From the NCBI RefSeq assembly GCF_000156335.1, contig NZ_DS999213.1, positions 3,665,039 through 3,729,038 of the forward strand: a stretch of DNA of 64,000 nucleotides, read 5' to 3'. Origin of the DNA: Roseobacter sp. GAI101 (GTDB lineage Bacteria; Pseudomonadota; Alphaproteobacteria; Rhodobacterales; Rhodobacteraceae). Positions 18,742 through 28,560 of the stretch are shown here, piece after piece (the first letter of the stretch is position 1; the number at the start of each line of letters is the position of its first letter). Made by a program: the position numbers and the translations under genes. The notes beneath the pieces are model-generated. The model had not been told where the DNA came from and searched no databases. It saw nothing but the letters and a program-made list of their open reading frames with translations.

Positions 18742-18921
18742 CTAACGCCTGCGCTGTGCGATCCGGTCGATGAACACCTTCACGGCCCAGCCGCACAGCG
18801 CCACGGCAAGCATACCCCAGGTGATCCAGATCACGATGAAGATCCACATTATGTTCACGCCGAACATCACGATGCAGGCGTGGGTGAAATCCGGGGCAGG
18901 GCGGTCGTTATTATCGCGCAT
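18742..18921 (-). CDS. Small membrane protein, 59 residues
   Basis: A short gene starting MRDNNDRPAPDF. A long hydrophobic stretch (residues 16-48, rich in Ile, Val and Trp) could form one or two membrane helices, and the C-terminus is basic (DRIAQRRR). AAGAG lies upstream of the ATG. It is squeezed between a converging aminotransferase gene and the HisC-like gene on its own strand. The helix-then-arginine layout follows the positive-inside rule. Function unknown. Confidence 0.65.
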   Translation of the reverse strand: MRDNNDRPAPDFTHACIVMFGVNIMWIFIVIWITWGMLAVALCGWAVKVFIDRIAQRRR

Positions 18922-18988
18922 CAGAGGCTCTTGCTTGGGCTCTTGATGTCTAAGTCGCGGACATTAATGCAATGTGAAAACGGGTGCG

Positions 18989-20092
18989 TTACCCGTTTTG
19001 CGCGTCCGCCAGAGCCTTTGGCAGAGCCATCGCAAAGGCGTCCAGGTTCTCTCGGGTGCCGCAACTGACGCGGATGCAACGGTTTTGCGGGGCCGCGAAT
19101 GGCATGCGCACAAAAATGCCCTGCGCCACCAGCCCGTCCAGCACGGCCTTGGCGAAAACAACATCACGCCCGCAATCGATCGTCACGAAATTCGCCGCCG
19201 ACGGTAAGGGCGTCAGCCCGTTGTCGCGTGCAATCTGGCCGATCCGGTCACGGGATATGTCTATTTGGGCCTGCACATGGGCCAGCCAATCCGCATCCTG
19301 CAAGGCGGCCAGCGCCCCGGCCTGGGCCGCGCGGTTCATGCCGAAGTGATTGCGGACCTTGCCGAAGGCGCTGATCAGATCGGGGGCTGCAATGGCATAG
19401 CCCACGCGCGCACCAGCTAGGCCGTGCGCCTTGGAAAACGTGCGCATGCGGATCAGGCGGGGATCATCGGCACCCAGATCGGGGGCAGTCCCTTGGGGGG
19501 CGCAATCGATATAGGCCTCGTCCAGCACCAGCAGGCAGCCATCGGGCAAACGCGCCATCGCGGCAACCAAATCCGCGCCACTGTGCCAACTGCCCATCGG
19601 GTTGTCGGGGTTGGCAAGATATACCAGCTTTGCGTCCACTTCGGCCGCTTTGGCGAACAAGGCCTGCGGGTCTTCATGATCGCCGCTGTAGGGTACTTTG
19701 TGCAGCACGCCGCCAAAGCCGGCGACATGATAATTGAATGTCGGATAAGCCCCGTCCGAGGTTACGACGGCGTCGCCTTGTCCGACCACCAAACGCACAA
19801 GATAGCCAAGCAAGCCGTCGATGCCTTCACCGACGACGATATGGTCCGGGGTGGTGCCGTGGTGCACGGCAAGGGCCTCTCGCAGATCAAAGCTTTCCGG
19901 ATCGCCGTACATCCATTGTTCGGTTGCGGCCATCGCTTGGATCGCGCGCGGCGAAGGACCGAATACGTTTTCGTTCGCGCCCAGCCTTGCGGCAAACGGG
20001 CGTGCGGCGGCGCGTTCTTGCGTCTCGGGACCGACGAAGGGCACGGTCGAGGGTAGGGATTGTGCAAGCGGGGTCAGGCGGGCATGTGTCAT
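18989..20092 (-). CDS. HisC-like class I/II aminotransferase
   Basis: A 367-residue PLP enzyme resembling histidinol-phosphate aminotransferases. ARLGANENVFGPSP opens the fold, followed by NPDNPMGSW (PLP-contacting Asn/Asp) and DEAYIDC. The lysine is in RTFSKAHGLAGARVG. The ATG at 20092 (MTHARLTPL) is preferred because the longer reading begins with TTG and lacks a ribosome site. The fold class is certain, but histidine synthesis is not: no other his gene is nearby, and a general aromatic or amino-acid transaminase is possible. Confidence 0.85.
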   Translation of the reverse strand: MTHARLTPLAQSLPSTVPFVGPETQERAAARPFAARLGANENVFGPSPRAIQAMAATEQWMYGDPESFDLREALAVHHGTTPDHIVVGEGIDGLLGYLVRLVVGQGDAVVTSDGAYPTFNYHVAGFGGVLHKVPYSGDHEDPQALFAKAAEVDAKLVYLANPDNPMGSWHSGADLVAAMARLPDGCLLVLDEAYIDCAPQGTAPDLGADDPRLIRMRTFSKAHGLAGARVGYAIAAPDLISAFGKVRNHFGMNRAAQAGALAALQDADWLAHVQAQIDISRDRIGQIARDNGLTPLPSAANFVTIDCGRDVVFAKAVLDGLVAQGIFVRMPFAAPQNRCIRVSCGTRENLDAFAMALPKALADAQNG

Positions 20093-20408
20093 CTGACTGA
20101 CGTAGCGCAACGGTTGGGACAAGGGCAAGTATTGAAAGCGCGCTGCGCATGTTTAACCGGCGGCAATGGACGACTGCCGGGCCATCATGACGAAATATAC
20201 AGGGTCGTGGGGCACCTCTTTGCGGCCTTCGGATAGCTTTGACGGTTCCGACTGTACCGGCAAGGCGCGACTGGCTGCGTATCTCATCCTTGGTCTAAGA
20301 CACATGCCTTCGGCATGATGCAGCAGGTTGACGGCGGGGTGCCGTAGCGTTTCTCTAGGCAATACCGTGGACGAAGGTCCAGATGGTAAAAACCATTCGG
20401 AGGATAAG
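20093..20408. other. Divergent intergenic region, no gene seen
   Basis: This 316-base gap separates the HisC-like gene from the divergently transcribed crotonase gene and should hold both promoters. The only distinct structure is a small CATGCC-TTC-GGCATG hairpin at 20304-20318. No credible small gene was found in it. Confidence 0.5.
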
Positions 20409-21200
20409 ATGGCCCGCCTGTCAATTACATACGAAAACCACATCGCCCACGTCCGCCTGACACGGGCCGATAAAATGAATGCCGTGGATCAGGAAATGAT
20501 CGACGCCGTGATCGCGGCAGGCAACGAGGTGGCAGCGTCAAATGCCCGCGTCGTCGTGCTGTCGGGCGAGGGCAGAGCCTTTTGTGCGGGCATCGACATC
20601 AGCGCGATGGGAGAGTTGGCCGGCGGAAACCCTGCGGACCGGATGATGCCCCGCACCCATGGCGATGGCACCACGAACCAATGGCAAGAGGTCGCGATGG
20701 TCTGGACCCGCGTCGGTGTGCCGGTGATCGCGGCACTGCATGGCAAGGTCTACGGCGCAGGGCTGCAACTCGCCCTTGGGGCCGACATACGTATCGCAGA
20801 GCCGGGCACCGAACTGGCCGTGATGGAAATGAAATGGGGCATTGTCCCCGATATGGGCGGGATGGTGCTGCTGCCCAAACTTGTGCGCGGCGATGTCCTG
20901 CGATTGCTGACCTATACGGCGAAACCGATTGATGCAGCCCAAGCCGAACGCTGGGGGCTGGTGACACAGCTTGCCGATGATCCGCTTTCCGCAGCGATGG
21001 AACTGGCCACCACGATTGCAGGCAAAAGTCCGAGTGCGATAAAGGCTGCCAAGCGCCTTGCAGCCTTCGCCGAAATCTCGGGGGCGGATGACGTGCTGAT
21101 TGAGGAATCCCGCGAACAGGCCGAACTGCTGGGCCGCCCGCACCAGATGGAAGTCATCGCGGCCGAATTCGGCAAACGTCCCGCCGTTTTCAAGGATTGA
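20409..21200 (+). CDS. Crotonase/enoyl-CoA hydratase-family protein
   Basis: A 263-residue crotonase-fold enzyme. The first oxyanion-hole segment is GEGRAFCAGIDISAMGEL (near residue 60) and the second is HGKVYGAGLQLALGADI (near residue 115). EMKWGIVPDMGG follows, where hydratases usually carry catalytic acids. ATG at 20409 has a perfect GGAGG 7 bases upstream. Members act on acyl-CoA thioesters as hydratases, isomerases or lyases; the substrate cannot be told here, and there is no beta-oxidation operon around it. Confidence 0.85.
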   Translation: MARLSITYENHIAHVRLTRADKMNAVDQEMIDAVIAAGNEVAASNARVVVLSGEGRAFCAGIDISAMGELAGGNPADRMMPRTHGDGTTNQWQEVAMVWTRVGVPVIAALHGKVYGAGLQLALGADIRIAEPGTELAVMEMKWGIVPDMGGMVLLPKLVRGDVLRLLTYTAKPIDAAQAERWGLVTQLADDPLSAAMELATTIAGKSPSAIKAAKRLAAFAEISGADDVLIEESREQAELLGRPHQMEVIAAEFGKRPAVFKD

Positions 21201-21209
21201 AAAAAGTCA

Positions 21210-21235
21210 GCCCCGCCTACCGAGGTAGACGGGGC
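21210..21235 (+). terminator. Hairpin after the crotonase gene, possible terminator
   Basis: A 12-base stem with one mismatch (GCCCCGCCTACC, loop GA, GGTAGACGGGGC) starts 10 bases after the stop. It has no good T-run, so termination is only probable. Confidence 0.5.
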
Positions 21236-21298
21236 CTTCCAAATGGACGATCTTCGCTTCCCAGCTTGGACCGCAGATTCAGGATTACCGATCTTGGT

Positions 21299-21394
21299 TT
21301 CCAAATGGTAAAAAATCCTCGCCGAAGGCAGAAATCTCTTTTGGTGCTCCAGAAGAACTTAATGCCTTCGGCGAGGATGAAATTCCATTTGGAA
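21299..21394. repeat. Long 96-base imperfect inverted repeat between convergent genes
   Basis: Two 32-base arms are complementary at all but a central 6-base block. The outer parts are TTCCAAATGG and CCATTTGGAA; the inner 16-base parts are ATCCTCGCCGAAGGCA and its exact complement. The 32-base loop (21331-21362) can pair further through TCTTTTGG and CCAGAAGA. A third TTCCAAATGG lies at 21237-21246. The right arm ends 12 bases before the valS stop codon. There is no T-run, so it is not a simple intrinsic terminator. Confidence 0.8.
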
Positions 21395-21405
21395 TGGGAT
21401 GGCGT

Positions 21406-24400
21406 TCACCCCAACTCAGCCAACCGATCCAGAGCAGCCTGAAGTTGGTCCGCTTCTTCTTGTCGTGCATCCAGATTGCCTTGGGCTTCGGCAACGACTT
21501 CGGGCGGGGCGGAGGCGGCGAATTTGGGGTTGTTCAGCCGACCTTTAAGGCCACCGATTTCCTTGCCTAGTTTATCCAATGACTTTTGCAGACGGGCCTT
21601 TTCGGCGTCGATGTCGATCAGACCAGCCAGAGGCAGGCCAAATGTCGCGCCCGGTGTTCCGATGGACACCGTGCCCTTTGGGAAATCGTCGATCTTCTCA
21701 AGGCTTTCCACGCGGGACAGGCGTTTGATCATCGCCTCGTTGCCATCCCAGGCGGCCTGGGCGGCGGCGTCCATCGCGGTGCAAAGCATCGGCACCTTGA
21801 GGCCCGCAGGCACGTGCATTTGCTGGCGGGCCGAGCGGATCGATTCAATCAGACCGATGACCCAGTTCAATTCGCGGTCGGCATCTGTGTCCAGCATGTC
21901 AGCCACGCTGTAGGTAGGCCAATCGCCGTGGACCAGCATTTTCGTGCGCGTGCCGGTGGTTTGCCACAGCTCTTCGGTGATGAAGGGCATGATCGGGTGC
22001 AGCATCACAAGGCATTGGTCCAGGACCCACTTCAGGGTCTGGCGCGTCTCGGTTGCCTCGGGGGCATCGTCTTGCAGCAGGGGTTTGGACAGTTCCACGT
22101 ACCAGTCGCAGACCTTGCCCCAGACGAATGCATAAAGCGCGTTGGCCGCATCGTTGAAGCGGTAGTGTTCAAGCGCGGCATCGACCTCTTCGCGCACGCG
22201 GGCGGTTTCGCCGATGATCCATTTGTTCAGCGTATGGTCGACCTGCGTGTGGCTGGTATAGGCGACGTTCACCACGTCCGCCTCGAACACGCCGTTCATT
22301 TCCGCAAAACGGTGCGCATTCCAGATCTTGGTGCCAAAGTTGCGGTAGCCCGCAATGCGCGCGGTATCAAGTTTGAGTGCGCCGCCCAGCGATGCCATCG
22401 CCGCGTTGGTAAAGCGCAGGGCATCGGCCCCGTATTCGTCGATGATTTCAAGTGGATCAATCACGTTGCCCACGGATTTCGACATCTTCTTGCCCTTGGC
22501 ATCGCGCACGAGGCCATGAAGGTAGACGGTGTTGAAGGGGATCTGTTTGACTACGTCGAGCTGCATCATCATCATGCGCGCAACCCAGAAGAACAGGATA
22601 TCCTGACCCGTGATCAGGTCCGAAGTGGGGAAGTATTTCTTGAGCTCCGGTGTGTCTTCGGGCCAGCCAAGCGTGCCGATAGGCCAAAGGCCAGACGAAA
22701 ACCACGTGTCCAGCACGTCGGGGTCGCGCCAAAGCCGGACTGGCTGACCGTGGTCGTCAAACTTCTGGGCGATGGACTGTTCGGGCGATTGCGCCTCTTC
22801 GTTGACAAGATAGCCATGTGCGCCGCTGGGCTGGTAATAGTCGACAGCCAGCGCAAGCGCTTCGTCGAGTGTGGGGGCGCAGAAATGGACGGGGTTTTTG
22901 ATGTCCCATTCGTCGGAAACCGTGCCGTCTTCGTTTTGGGTATGCGTGACGCTTGGCCCGTACCAGACCGGAATCTGGTGACCCCACCACAGCTGGCGCG
23001 AGATGCACCAAGGTTCGATATTGTCGAGCCAGTTGTAATACACTTTCTCGCCGCTTTCGGGCATGATCTTGACGTCGCCATTGCGCACGGCGTCCAGCGC
23101 GGGACCGACGATCTGATCGGTGTCGACGAACCACTGATCCGTCAGCATCGGTTCGATCACGACCTTTGACCGGTCGCCGAAGGGCTGCATGATTGGTTTG
23201 TTTTCGACGAATGGAACAGTTTCGGTCACGTCCGATTTATTGCCGTCTTCGTCCTTCACCGTGCGTGTCACCTCGTGCATCACGGCGAGGCCTTCAGCGG
23301 TGATCTCGGCTACAACTTTGTCGCGCGCCTCGAAACGGTCAAGGCCACGGTAGTCTTCGGGGACCAGGTTCATCGCGGCGATCATGGCCTCGTCGAACTC
23401 CAGCTCTCCGTTTGCGATTTTCTGGGCCGTTGCAGCTTCTTCGGCATAAGGCCGGCCATCGGCACGCATTGCGGCCTTTGTGTCCATCAGGTTGTACATC
23501 GGGATGCCGTTGCGCTTGGCAACCTGATAGTCGTTGAAATCATGCGCGCCGGTGATCTTGACCGCACCCGAGCCGAAATCCTTGTCGGGGTATTCATCGG
23601 TGATGATCGGGATCAGGCGGCGGGACTCTTTCGGGCCCACGGGAATTTCGCACAGTTTGCCGATGATTGGTGCATAGCGTTCATCAGAAGGATGCACGGC
23701 CACGGCACCATCGCCCAGCATGGTTTCGGGGCGGGTTGTCGCGATCGAGATATAGTCGCGGGTTTCGCGCAGAGTCTCGTTTCCGTCTTCGTCCTTTTCG
23801 ACATATTCATAGGTGGCCCCCCCCGCGAGCGGGTATTTGAAATGCCACATATGGCCGGGCACTTCGGTGTTTTCGACCTCGAGATCAGAAATCGCGGTTT
23901 CAAAGCGCGGGTCCCAGTTGACCAGACGTTTGCCGCGGTAGATCTTGCCCTCGTTGTACATCTGCACAAAGACCTTGATCACGGCGTCATGGAAATTGGG
24001 CGAATTCTCGTGACCCACGCGGGTGTCACCGGGGGCACCGGACATGGTAAAGGCGTTGCGCGACCAGTCGCAGGACGACCCCAGCCGTTTCAGCTGGCCC
24101 ACGATGGTGTCAGCGGTGCTTTCCTTGTAGGCCCATGCATGTTTCAGGAATTCATCGCGCGTCAGGTCGGTGCGTTTGATCCCGCTTTCGGCCAGCTTGT
24201 TTTCGACGGCCAGTTGCAGGGCGATCCCTGCGTGGTCCTGTCCGGGCTGCCAGAGCGTGTCAAAGCCGCGCATACGGTGCCAGCGCACCAGAATGTCCTG
24301 AAGCGTGTTGTTGAACGCATGGCCGACGTGCAGTGACCCGTTGACGTTGGGGGGCGGGATCATGACGCAATAGGTCTCGTCGCGGCTGGCGTTGGCCCCC

Positions 24401-24483
24401 GCTTTGAAGGCACCCGAGGCCTCCCATGCGGCATAGAGGCGGGCTTCGGCTTGGGCGGCGTCAAAATTCTTGTCGAGTGCCAT
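21406..24483 (-). CDS. valS: Valyl-tRNA synthetase
   Basis: A 1025-residue class I aminoacyl-tRNA synthetase that charges tRNA-Val. The HIGH-type motif appears as [15 protein letters not shown] (near residue 45), and the KMSKS motif as [16 protein letters not shown]. The editing domain lies between them ([12 protein letters not shown]). The C-terminus has the tRNA-binding coiled coil rich in Lys, Leu and Asp ([21 protein letters not shown]). The reading frame is complete and slightly longer than E. coli ValRS. No T-box-like leader was noticed. Confidence 0.98.
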   Translation of the reverse strand: MALDKNFDAAQAEARLYAAWEASGAFKAGANASRDETYCVMIPPPNVNGSLHVGHAFNNTLQDILVRWHRMRGFDTLWQPGQDHAGIALQLAVENKLAESGIKRTDLTRDEFLKHAWAYKESTADTIVGQLKRLGSSCDWSRNAFTMSGAPGDTRVGHENSPNFHDAVIKVFVQMYNEGKIYRGKRLVNWDPRFETAISDLEVENTEVPGHMWHFKYPLAGGATYEYVEKDEDGNETLRETRDYISIATTRPETMLGDGAVAVHPSDERYAPIIGKLCEIPVGPKESRRLIPIITDEYPDKDFGSGAVKITGAHDFNDYQVAKRNGIPMYNLMDTKAAMRADGRPYAEEAATAQKIANGELEFDEAMIAAMNLVPEDYRGLDRFEARDKVVAEITAEGLAVMHEVTRTVKDEDGNKSDVTETVPFVENKPIMQPFGDRSKVVIEPMLTDQWFVDTDQIVGPALDAVRNGDVKIMPESGEKVYYNWLDNIEPWCISRQLWWGHQIPVWYGPSVTHTQNEDGTVSDEWDIKNPVHFCAPTLDEALALAVDYYQPSGAHGYLVNEEAQSPEQSIAQKFDDHGQPVRLWRDPDVLDTWFSSGLWPIGTLGWPEDTPELKKYFPTSDLITGQDILFFWVARMMMMQLDVVKQIPFNTVYLHGLVRDAKGKKMSKSVGNVIDPLEIIDEYGADALRFTNAAMASLGGALKLDTARIAGYRNFGTKIWNAHRFAEMNGVFEADVVNVAYTSHTQVDHTLNKWIIGETARVREEVDAALEHYRFNDAANALYAFVWGKVCDWYVELSKPLLQDDAPEATETRQTLKWVLDQCLVMLHPIMPFITEELWQTTGTRTKMLVHGDWPTYSVADMLDTDADRELNWVIGLIESIRSARQQMHVPAGLKVPMLCTAMDAAAQAAWDGNEAMIKRLSRVESLEKIDDFPKGTVSIGTPGATFGLPLAGLIDIDAEKARLQKSLDKLGKEIGGLKGRLNNPKFAASAPPEVVAEAQGNLDARQEEADQLQAALDRLAELG

Positions 24484-24665
24484 GATCAGCGTCCTTCTTT
24501 AAACTTGACGATGATCTAGCGGAGCAAGGCGCAAAGGGGAAGTCTGGCGCGCTGAAAACTTGGTGTTACTGCAACGCGGGGTTTTGCGCCGGATTACTGG
24601 ACATCGCGGGTATGCAGGCTAAGGTCAGCGGAAATACGAGATGAATTTCCAAAGGATGCGTGCAG

Positions 24666-26962
24666 ATGGATAAGTTCGGGAAAAGCCAGCCGGTCAAACG
24701 GGTCGAAGATGTGCGGTTCTTGACCGGCGAGGGGCGGTATGTCGACGATATTTCGCCAGATCAGGCGCTGCATGCCTATTTCTTTCGGTCGTCCGTGGCG
24801 CATGGTGTGATTGCATCGCTTGACGTGTCCGGCGCGCGCGAGGCCGAGGGCGTACATGCAGTGCTGACCATCGACGACCTCGAGGCGGCTGGCATGGATA
24901 TTTCCATGGTCAGTACGGTCTTGAAAAACCGCGATGGTAGCGACGGGGCCAAGCCGTTGCGCCCGATGCTGGCCAAGGGCAAGGTGCGTTTTGTCGGGGA
25001 ACCGGTCGCGGTGGTTATCGCCGATACGCTGGTGCAGGCGCGTGATGCTGCCGAACTTATCGACCTTGAGATTGATGATCTGCCCGCGCATATGGACATG
25101 TCCCGCGGCGGCGAGGCACTGCACGACGAGGCACCGGAAAACCTTGCCTACGACTGGGGGCTCGGTGACGAAGACGCGACGCGAAAAGCGTTCGATACGG
25201 CGGCCAAGACGGTTTCGCTGGAAGTGGGCGACAACCGGATCATCGTGAATTCGCTAGAGCCGCGCGGCTGCTATGCGGAATGGCAGGATGGCAAGCTGCA
25301 TGTTTCCAACAACGGGCAGGGGGTCTGGAACCACAAGGACAACCTCAAGCGGGTGTTCGGGCTGGATGACGATCATGTGCGGGTGACCAACCCCGATACC
25401 GGTGGCGGTTTCGGCATGAAAGGAATGACCTACCCCGAGTATTTTTCGGTCGCGCAGGCAGCGCGCGCTGTTGGCCGCCCGGTGCGCTGGATGTCCGACC
25501 GCACCGAAGCGATGCTGAGCGATAACGGCGGGCGCGATCTGACGTCGCTGGCCGAGCTGGCGTTTGACGAGAACAACAGGATCACCGCCTATCGCGTGTC
25601 CACCAAGTGCAACCTTGGTGCTTATAACAGCCAGTTCGGGCAGCCTATCCAGGCGACTTTGTTCAGCCGTGTGTTGATGGGGGTCTATGACGTGCAGACC
25701 ACGTGGTTGCAGGTCGAAGGTTATTACACCAACACCGTTCAGGTCGATGCCTATCGTGGCGCGGGCCGCCCCGAAGCGATTTACGTGCTTGAGCGCGTCA
25801 TGGACCGCGCCGCGCGCGAGCTGGGAATTGACCCGTGGGACCTGCGCCGCATCAACTTTATCAAGCCCGAGCAGTTTCCATACATGTCAGCCACGGGCGA
25901 GAATTACGACGTCGGTGAATTCGACCGCCTGCTGACGCGCGCGGCCCATGAGGCGGATCGGGCGGGGTTCGAGGCCCGCAAGGCAGCAGATGCCAAGAAC
26001 GGTCTGCTGCGCGGTCAGGGCCTTTGCTATTATATTGAAAGCATCTTGGGCGATCCGTCCGAGGGGGCCAAGGTCGAGTTTAACGAAGACGGCACCGTGT
26101 TCATCTATGTCGGAACCCAGTCGAACGGGCAGGGGCACGAGACGGTTTATGCACAGTTTCTGTCCGACCAGACCGGCATTCCCGCAGAGTTGATCCATGT
26201 GATCCAGGGCGACAGTGATCTGATCAAGCAGGGCGGCGGCACCGGCGGGTCGCGTTCCGTCACCACCCAAAGCACCGCGACGCTGGCCACCGTCGCCAAG
26301 ATGACCGAGGCATTTACCGCGTTTCTGGCCGATGAAATGGGCGTGCCTGCTTCAGAGATCAGCTTTGACGACGAACGGTTCCGCGCGGACGGGTCGAACA
26401 TGACGCCGACCATGCTGGAGGTCGCCGATCTGGCCCGCGAAAAAGCCGTGACGATCTGCTGGTGCATCATGAACGCGCGACGCTGCCAGGGCGCAGCTAT
26501 CCCAACGGGGCGCATGTGTCCGAGGTGGTGATCGACCCTGAAACGGGTGTCGTGACGGTTGACCGCTATACGGTCGTGGATGATTTTGGCAATCTGATCA
26601 ACCCGATGCTGGCTGAAGGTCAGGTCCATGGTGGTGTCGCGCAGGGGATTGGTCAGGCCATTCAGGAGCACGTGGTCTATGATGAGGATGGCCAGCTTTT
26701 GACGGCGTCCTTCATGGATTACGCCATGCCCCGCGCGGCGGATGTACCCTTTATCACGTTCAATTCCGAACCTGTGCCATCCACGGCGAACCTGATGGGC
26801 ATGAAAGGCTGCGGCGAGGCGGGAACCGTCGGTGCTTTGGCGGCGATTTCCAATGCGGTACAAGATGCGCTGTGGGATCAGGGGGTGCGTCAGGCGGATA
26901 TGCCTTTCACGCCGCACAAGGTTTGGCAATTGTTGAACGCCCAGGCGATGGCCGCGGAATAG
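24666..26962 (+). pseudogene. Form II CoxL-like molybdenum hydroxylase large subunit with one frameshift
   Basis: The product would be a molybdopterin-binding subunit of the xanthine dehydrogenase/CO dehydrogenase family, about 765 residues if the frame is restored. The active-site loop reads AYRGAGR, the signature of form II (putative) CODH rather than true CO-oxidising form I. Other motifs are TGGGFGMKGMTYPEY and GCGEAGTVGALAA. The frame breaks near 26440-26444 in a run of five A; adding one A gives AREKSRDDLLVHHERA and joins the C-terminal 170 residues. ATG at 24666 has AAGGA 9 bases upstream. No medium or small subunit gene is nearby. Confidence 0.85.
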
Positions 26963-26973
26963 CGGCCGTCGTG

Positions 26974-27050
26974 GTCCGGGGGGGGCGTTGGAGAGGGCGC
27001 TGCCCCCACCCTTGCGGGCCCCCCGGGATATTTAAGAGCCAGAGAAGTTG
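26974..27050 (+). repeat. Intergenic GC-rich repeat, copy B
   Basis: After the CoxL-like gene the sequence shows a G-run, a GGGCGCTGCCCCC-type block, then CCCCCCGGGATATTT, a purine spacer, GCCAGAGAAG and GAAG. The core is 27019-27047. Copy A in the ABC operon has the same order of parts on the other strand. Repeats of this style are remembered as common between roseobacter genes. Confidence 0.55.
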
Positions 27051-27055
27051 AAGGG

Positions 27056-27541
27056 CTATTTGACGATCTGCATGATGATGCAAGTCGTTGAGCCGGTTGC
27101 GTAGAGCTTGCCATCTTCGACGCCGCGGATTTCGCCATGGGCGATACCTGTCGAGCGGCCCACGTGGTCGATTGTACCGATGCATTCGATCTGCATGCCC
27201 AACGGGATGCTGCGCAGGATGTTGATCTTGTATTCAAGCGTTGTGTAGATCGAACCGCGGGGCACTTTGGTTTGCACGGCACAGGCCATCGCGGAATCGA
27301 GCAGCGTGCCGTACCAGCCGCCGTGGACCGTGCCCAAGGGGTTTGTCACGTTGAATTCCGGTGCGCCGCGAAAGACGGCGCGGCCTTCGGAGACATCATG
27401 GATGACATAACCCATTGTCTGGCCGATGGGTGGCCCAGGGTTTGTGCCATCAAAGATTTTCTGCATGAATTCGAGGCCCGATAGCTTTAGCGCTTCGGCT
27501 TGGGGCAGCAGGTCTTGGGGGCCTCGGGCGACACGTGGCAT
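27056..27541 (-). CDS. PaaI-family hotdog thioesterase
   Basis: A 161-residue acyl-CoA thioesterase of the hotdog fold. The active-site helix start is LGTVHGGWYGTLLDSAMACAV (near residues 70-90), with the conserved HGG. The later strand TLEYKINILRSIPLGM is also typical. The family hydrolyses aryl- or acyl-CoA esters in the cytoplasm. ATG at 27541 follows seven T residues; its only good ribosome site (GGAG at 27553-27550) lies inside the 3' arm of the metF terminator hairpin. The substrate is unknown. Confidence 0.85.
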   Translation of the reverse strand: MPRVARGPQDLLPQAEALKLSGLEFMQKIFDGTNPGPPIGQTMGYVIHDVSEGRAVFRGAPEFNVTNPLGTVHGGWYGTLLDSAMACAVQTKVPRGSIYTTLEYKINILRSIPLGMQIECIGTIDHVGRSTGIAHGEIRGVEDGKLYATGSTTCIIMQIVK

Positions 27542-27572
27542 AAAAAAATCTCCGGCAGTTGCGTGCCGGAGA
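27542..27572 (-). terminator. metF terminator that contains the ribosome site of the next gene
   Basis: On the - strand a perfect 9-bp stem (TCTCCGGCA / TGCCGGAGA, 6-base loop) is followed by seven T and then at once by the thioesterase ATG. It is a textbook terminator for metF. When folded it also hides the GGAG of the downstream gene. Confidence 0.85.
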
Positions 27573-27614
27573 AGCTTGTTGAATTGTGCCCCCAAGGGCA
27601 AGCGGTGATCGGTT

Positions 27615-28481
27615 TTACGCCACGTCCGCGAGGGACGTTTGTGCCGTGACGCCAAGGGCCCGGCAAACACTGCGGGTCATCTCGGGGCGGTTGAGCGTGT
27701 AGAAATGCAGGTTCTCGACACCCTCATCCACCAGTTTGCTGCACATTTCGGTGCACAGGGCAGTGGACAGAAGATCATGGCGGTCATCGCGGATCGCCGT
27801 TTCAAAGGCGTCATCCAGCCAAGTCGGAACCGAGGTGCCACAGCGCGATGCAAAGCCACGCGCGGATTTCCAGTTGGTGATCGGCATGATGCCCGGCGTG
27901 ATGGTCTTGGTGATGCCAGCCGCCGCGCAATCATCGCGGAACCGCAGGAATGTATCTGCGTCAAAGAAAAACTGTGTGATCGCCTCGTCCGCGCCAGCGT
28001 CGAACTTGCGCTTGAGCCATTCGATATTTTGCGCCTGATCTGCGCTTTCGGGATGCGGTTCGGGGTAGGCCCCGATGCGCAGGGTGAATTTGCCGGTGGC
28101 GGCCAGCGCCTCGATCAGCTCGACGCTGTCGGCAAAGCCGTCGGGGTGCGGGGTGAAAACCTTGGCACCGTTTTCCGGATCACCGCGCAGGGCGACAATA
28201 TCGGTCACGCCGATTTCGGCAAAACTGTTGGCGACGTCCATGGTTTCGGCCTTGCTGGCACCGACGCAGGTCAGGTGCGCCGCCACGGGCAGACCGGATG
28301 TGCGGCGCAGAACATGGGCCGAATCATGCGTCAGATCGCGGGTCGAACCGCCAGCGCCGTAGGTGACCGAGAAAAACCGCGGTGCCAGAGGGGCCAGCGC
28401 CTGCGCCGTGTCCCACAGACGGAAAGACGCGTCGACGGATTTTGGCGGGAACACTTCGAAGGATACGGCGGGCGATGTCAT
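27615..28481 (-). CDS. metF: Methylenetetrahydrofolate reductase
   Basis: A 288-residue FAD-dependent TIM-barrel enzyme that reduces 5,10-methylene-THF to 5-methyl-THF for methionine synthesis. Characteristic are SFEVFPPKS at the N-terminus (catalytic Glu), FFSVTYGAGGSTR, IVALRGDPENGA and ITQFFFDADTFLRF. ATG at 28481 is preferred to upstream starts because AGGACC lies 7 bases before it. The divergent LysR gene next door is a MetR-type regulator, which is the expected partner. Confidence 0.95.
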   Translation of the reverse strand: MTSPAVSFEVFPPKSVDASFRLWDTAQALAPLAPRFFSVTYGAGGSTRDLTHDSAHVLRRTSGLPVAAHLTCVGASKAETMDVANSFAEIGVTDIVALRGDPENGAKVFTPHPDGFADSVELIEALAATGKFTLRIGAYPEPHPESADQAQNIEWLKRKFDAGADEAITQFFFDADTFLRFRDDCAAAGITKTITPGIMPITNWKSARGFASRCGTSVPTWLDDAFETAIRDDRHDLLSTALCTEMCSKLVDEGVENLHFYTLNRPEMTRSVCRALGVTAQTSLADVA

Positions 28482-28523
28482 TTTTAAGGTCCTATTCTTG
28501 CTTTCATCTCTTGTCGCATGAAT

Positions 28524-28543
28524 TGAGTTGTGAAACAAACTCA
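28524..28543. promoter_or_regulatory. Candidate MetR operator in the metF-metR gap
   Basis: A dyad TGAGTT-N8-AACTCA lies midway in the 95-base divergent region. Its place and symmetry fit a LysR-type site for metF control; it is not the E. coli MetR consensus. Confidence 0.4.
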
Positions 28544-28560
28544 TAACTCTCATCTTCAAC

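Noticed and set aside
20304..20318. Small hairpin CATGCC-TTC-GGCATG as a terminator
   Set aside because: It lies in a divergent promoter region with no T-run and no gene ending nearby.
21586..23169. 527-residue frame on + inside valS
   Set aside because: It is antisense to an unmistakable ValRS with HIGH and KMSKS motifs, and it has no family features.
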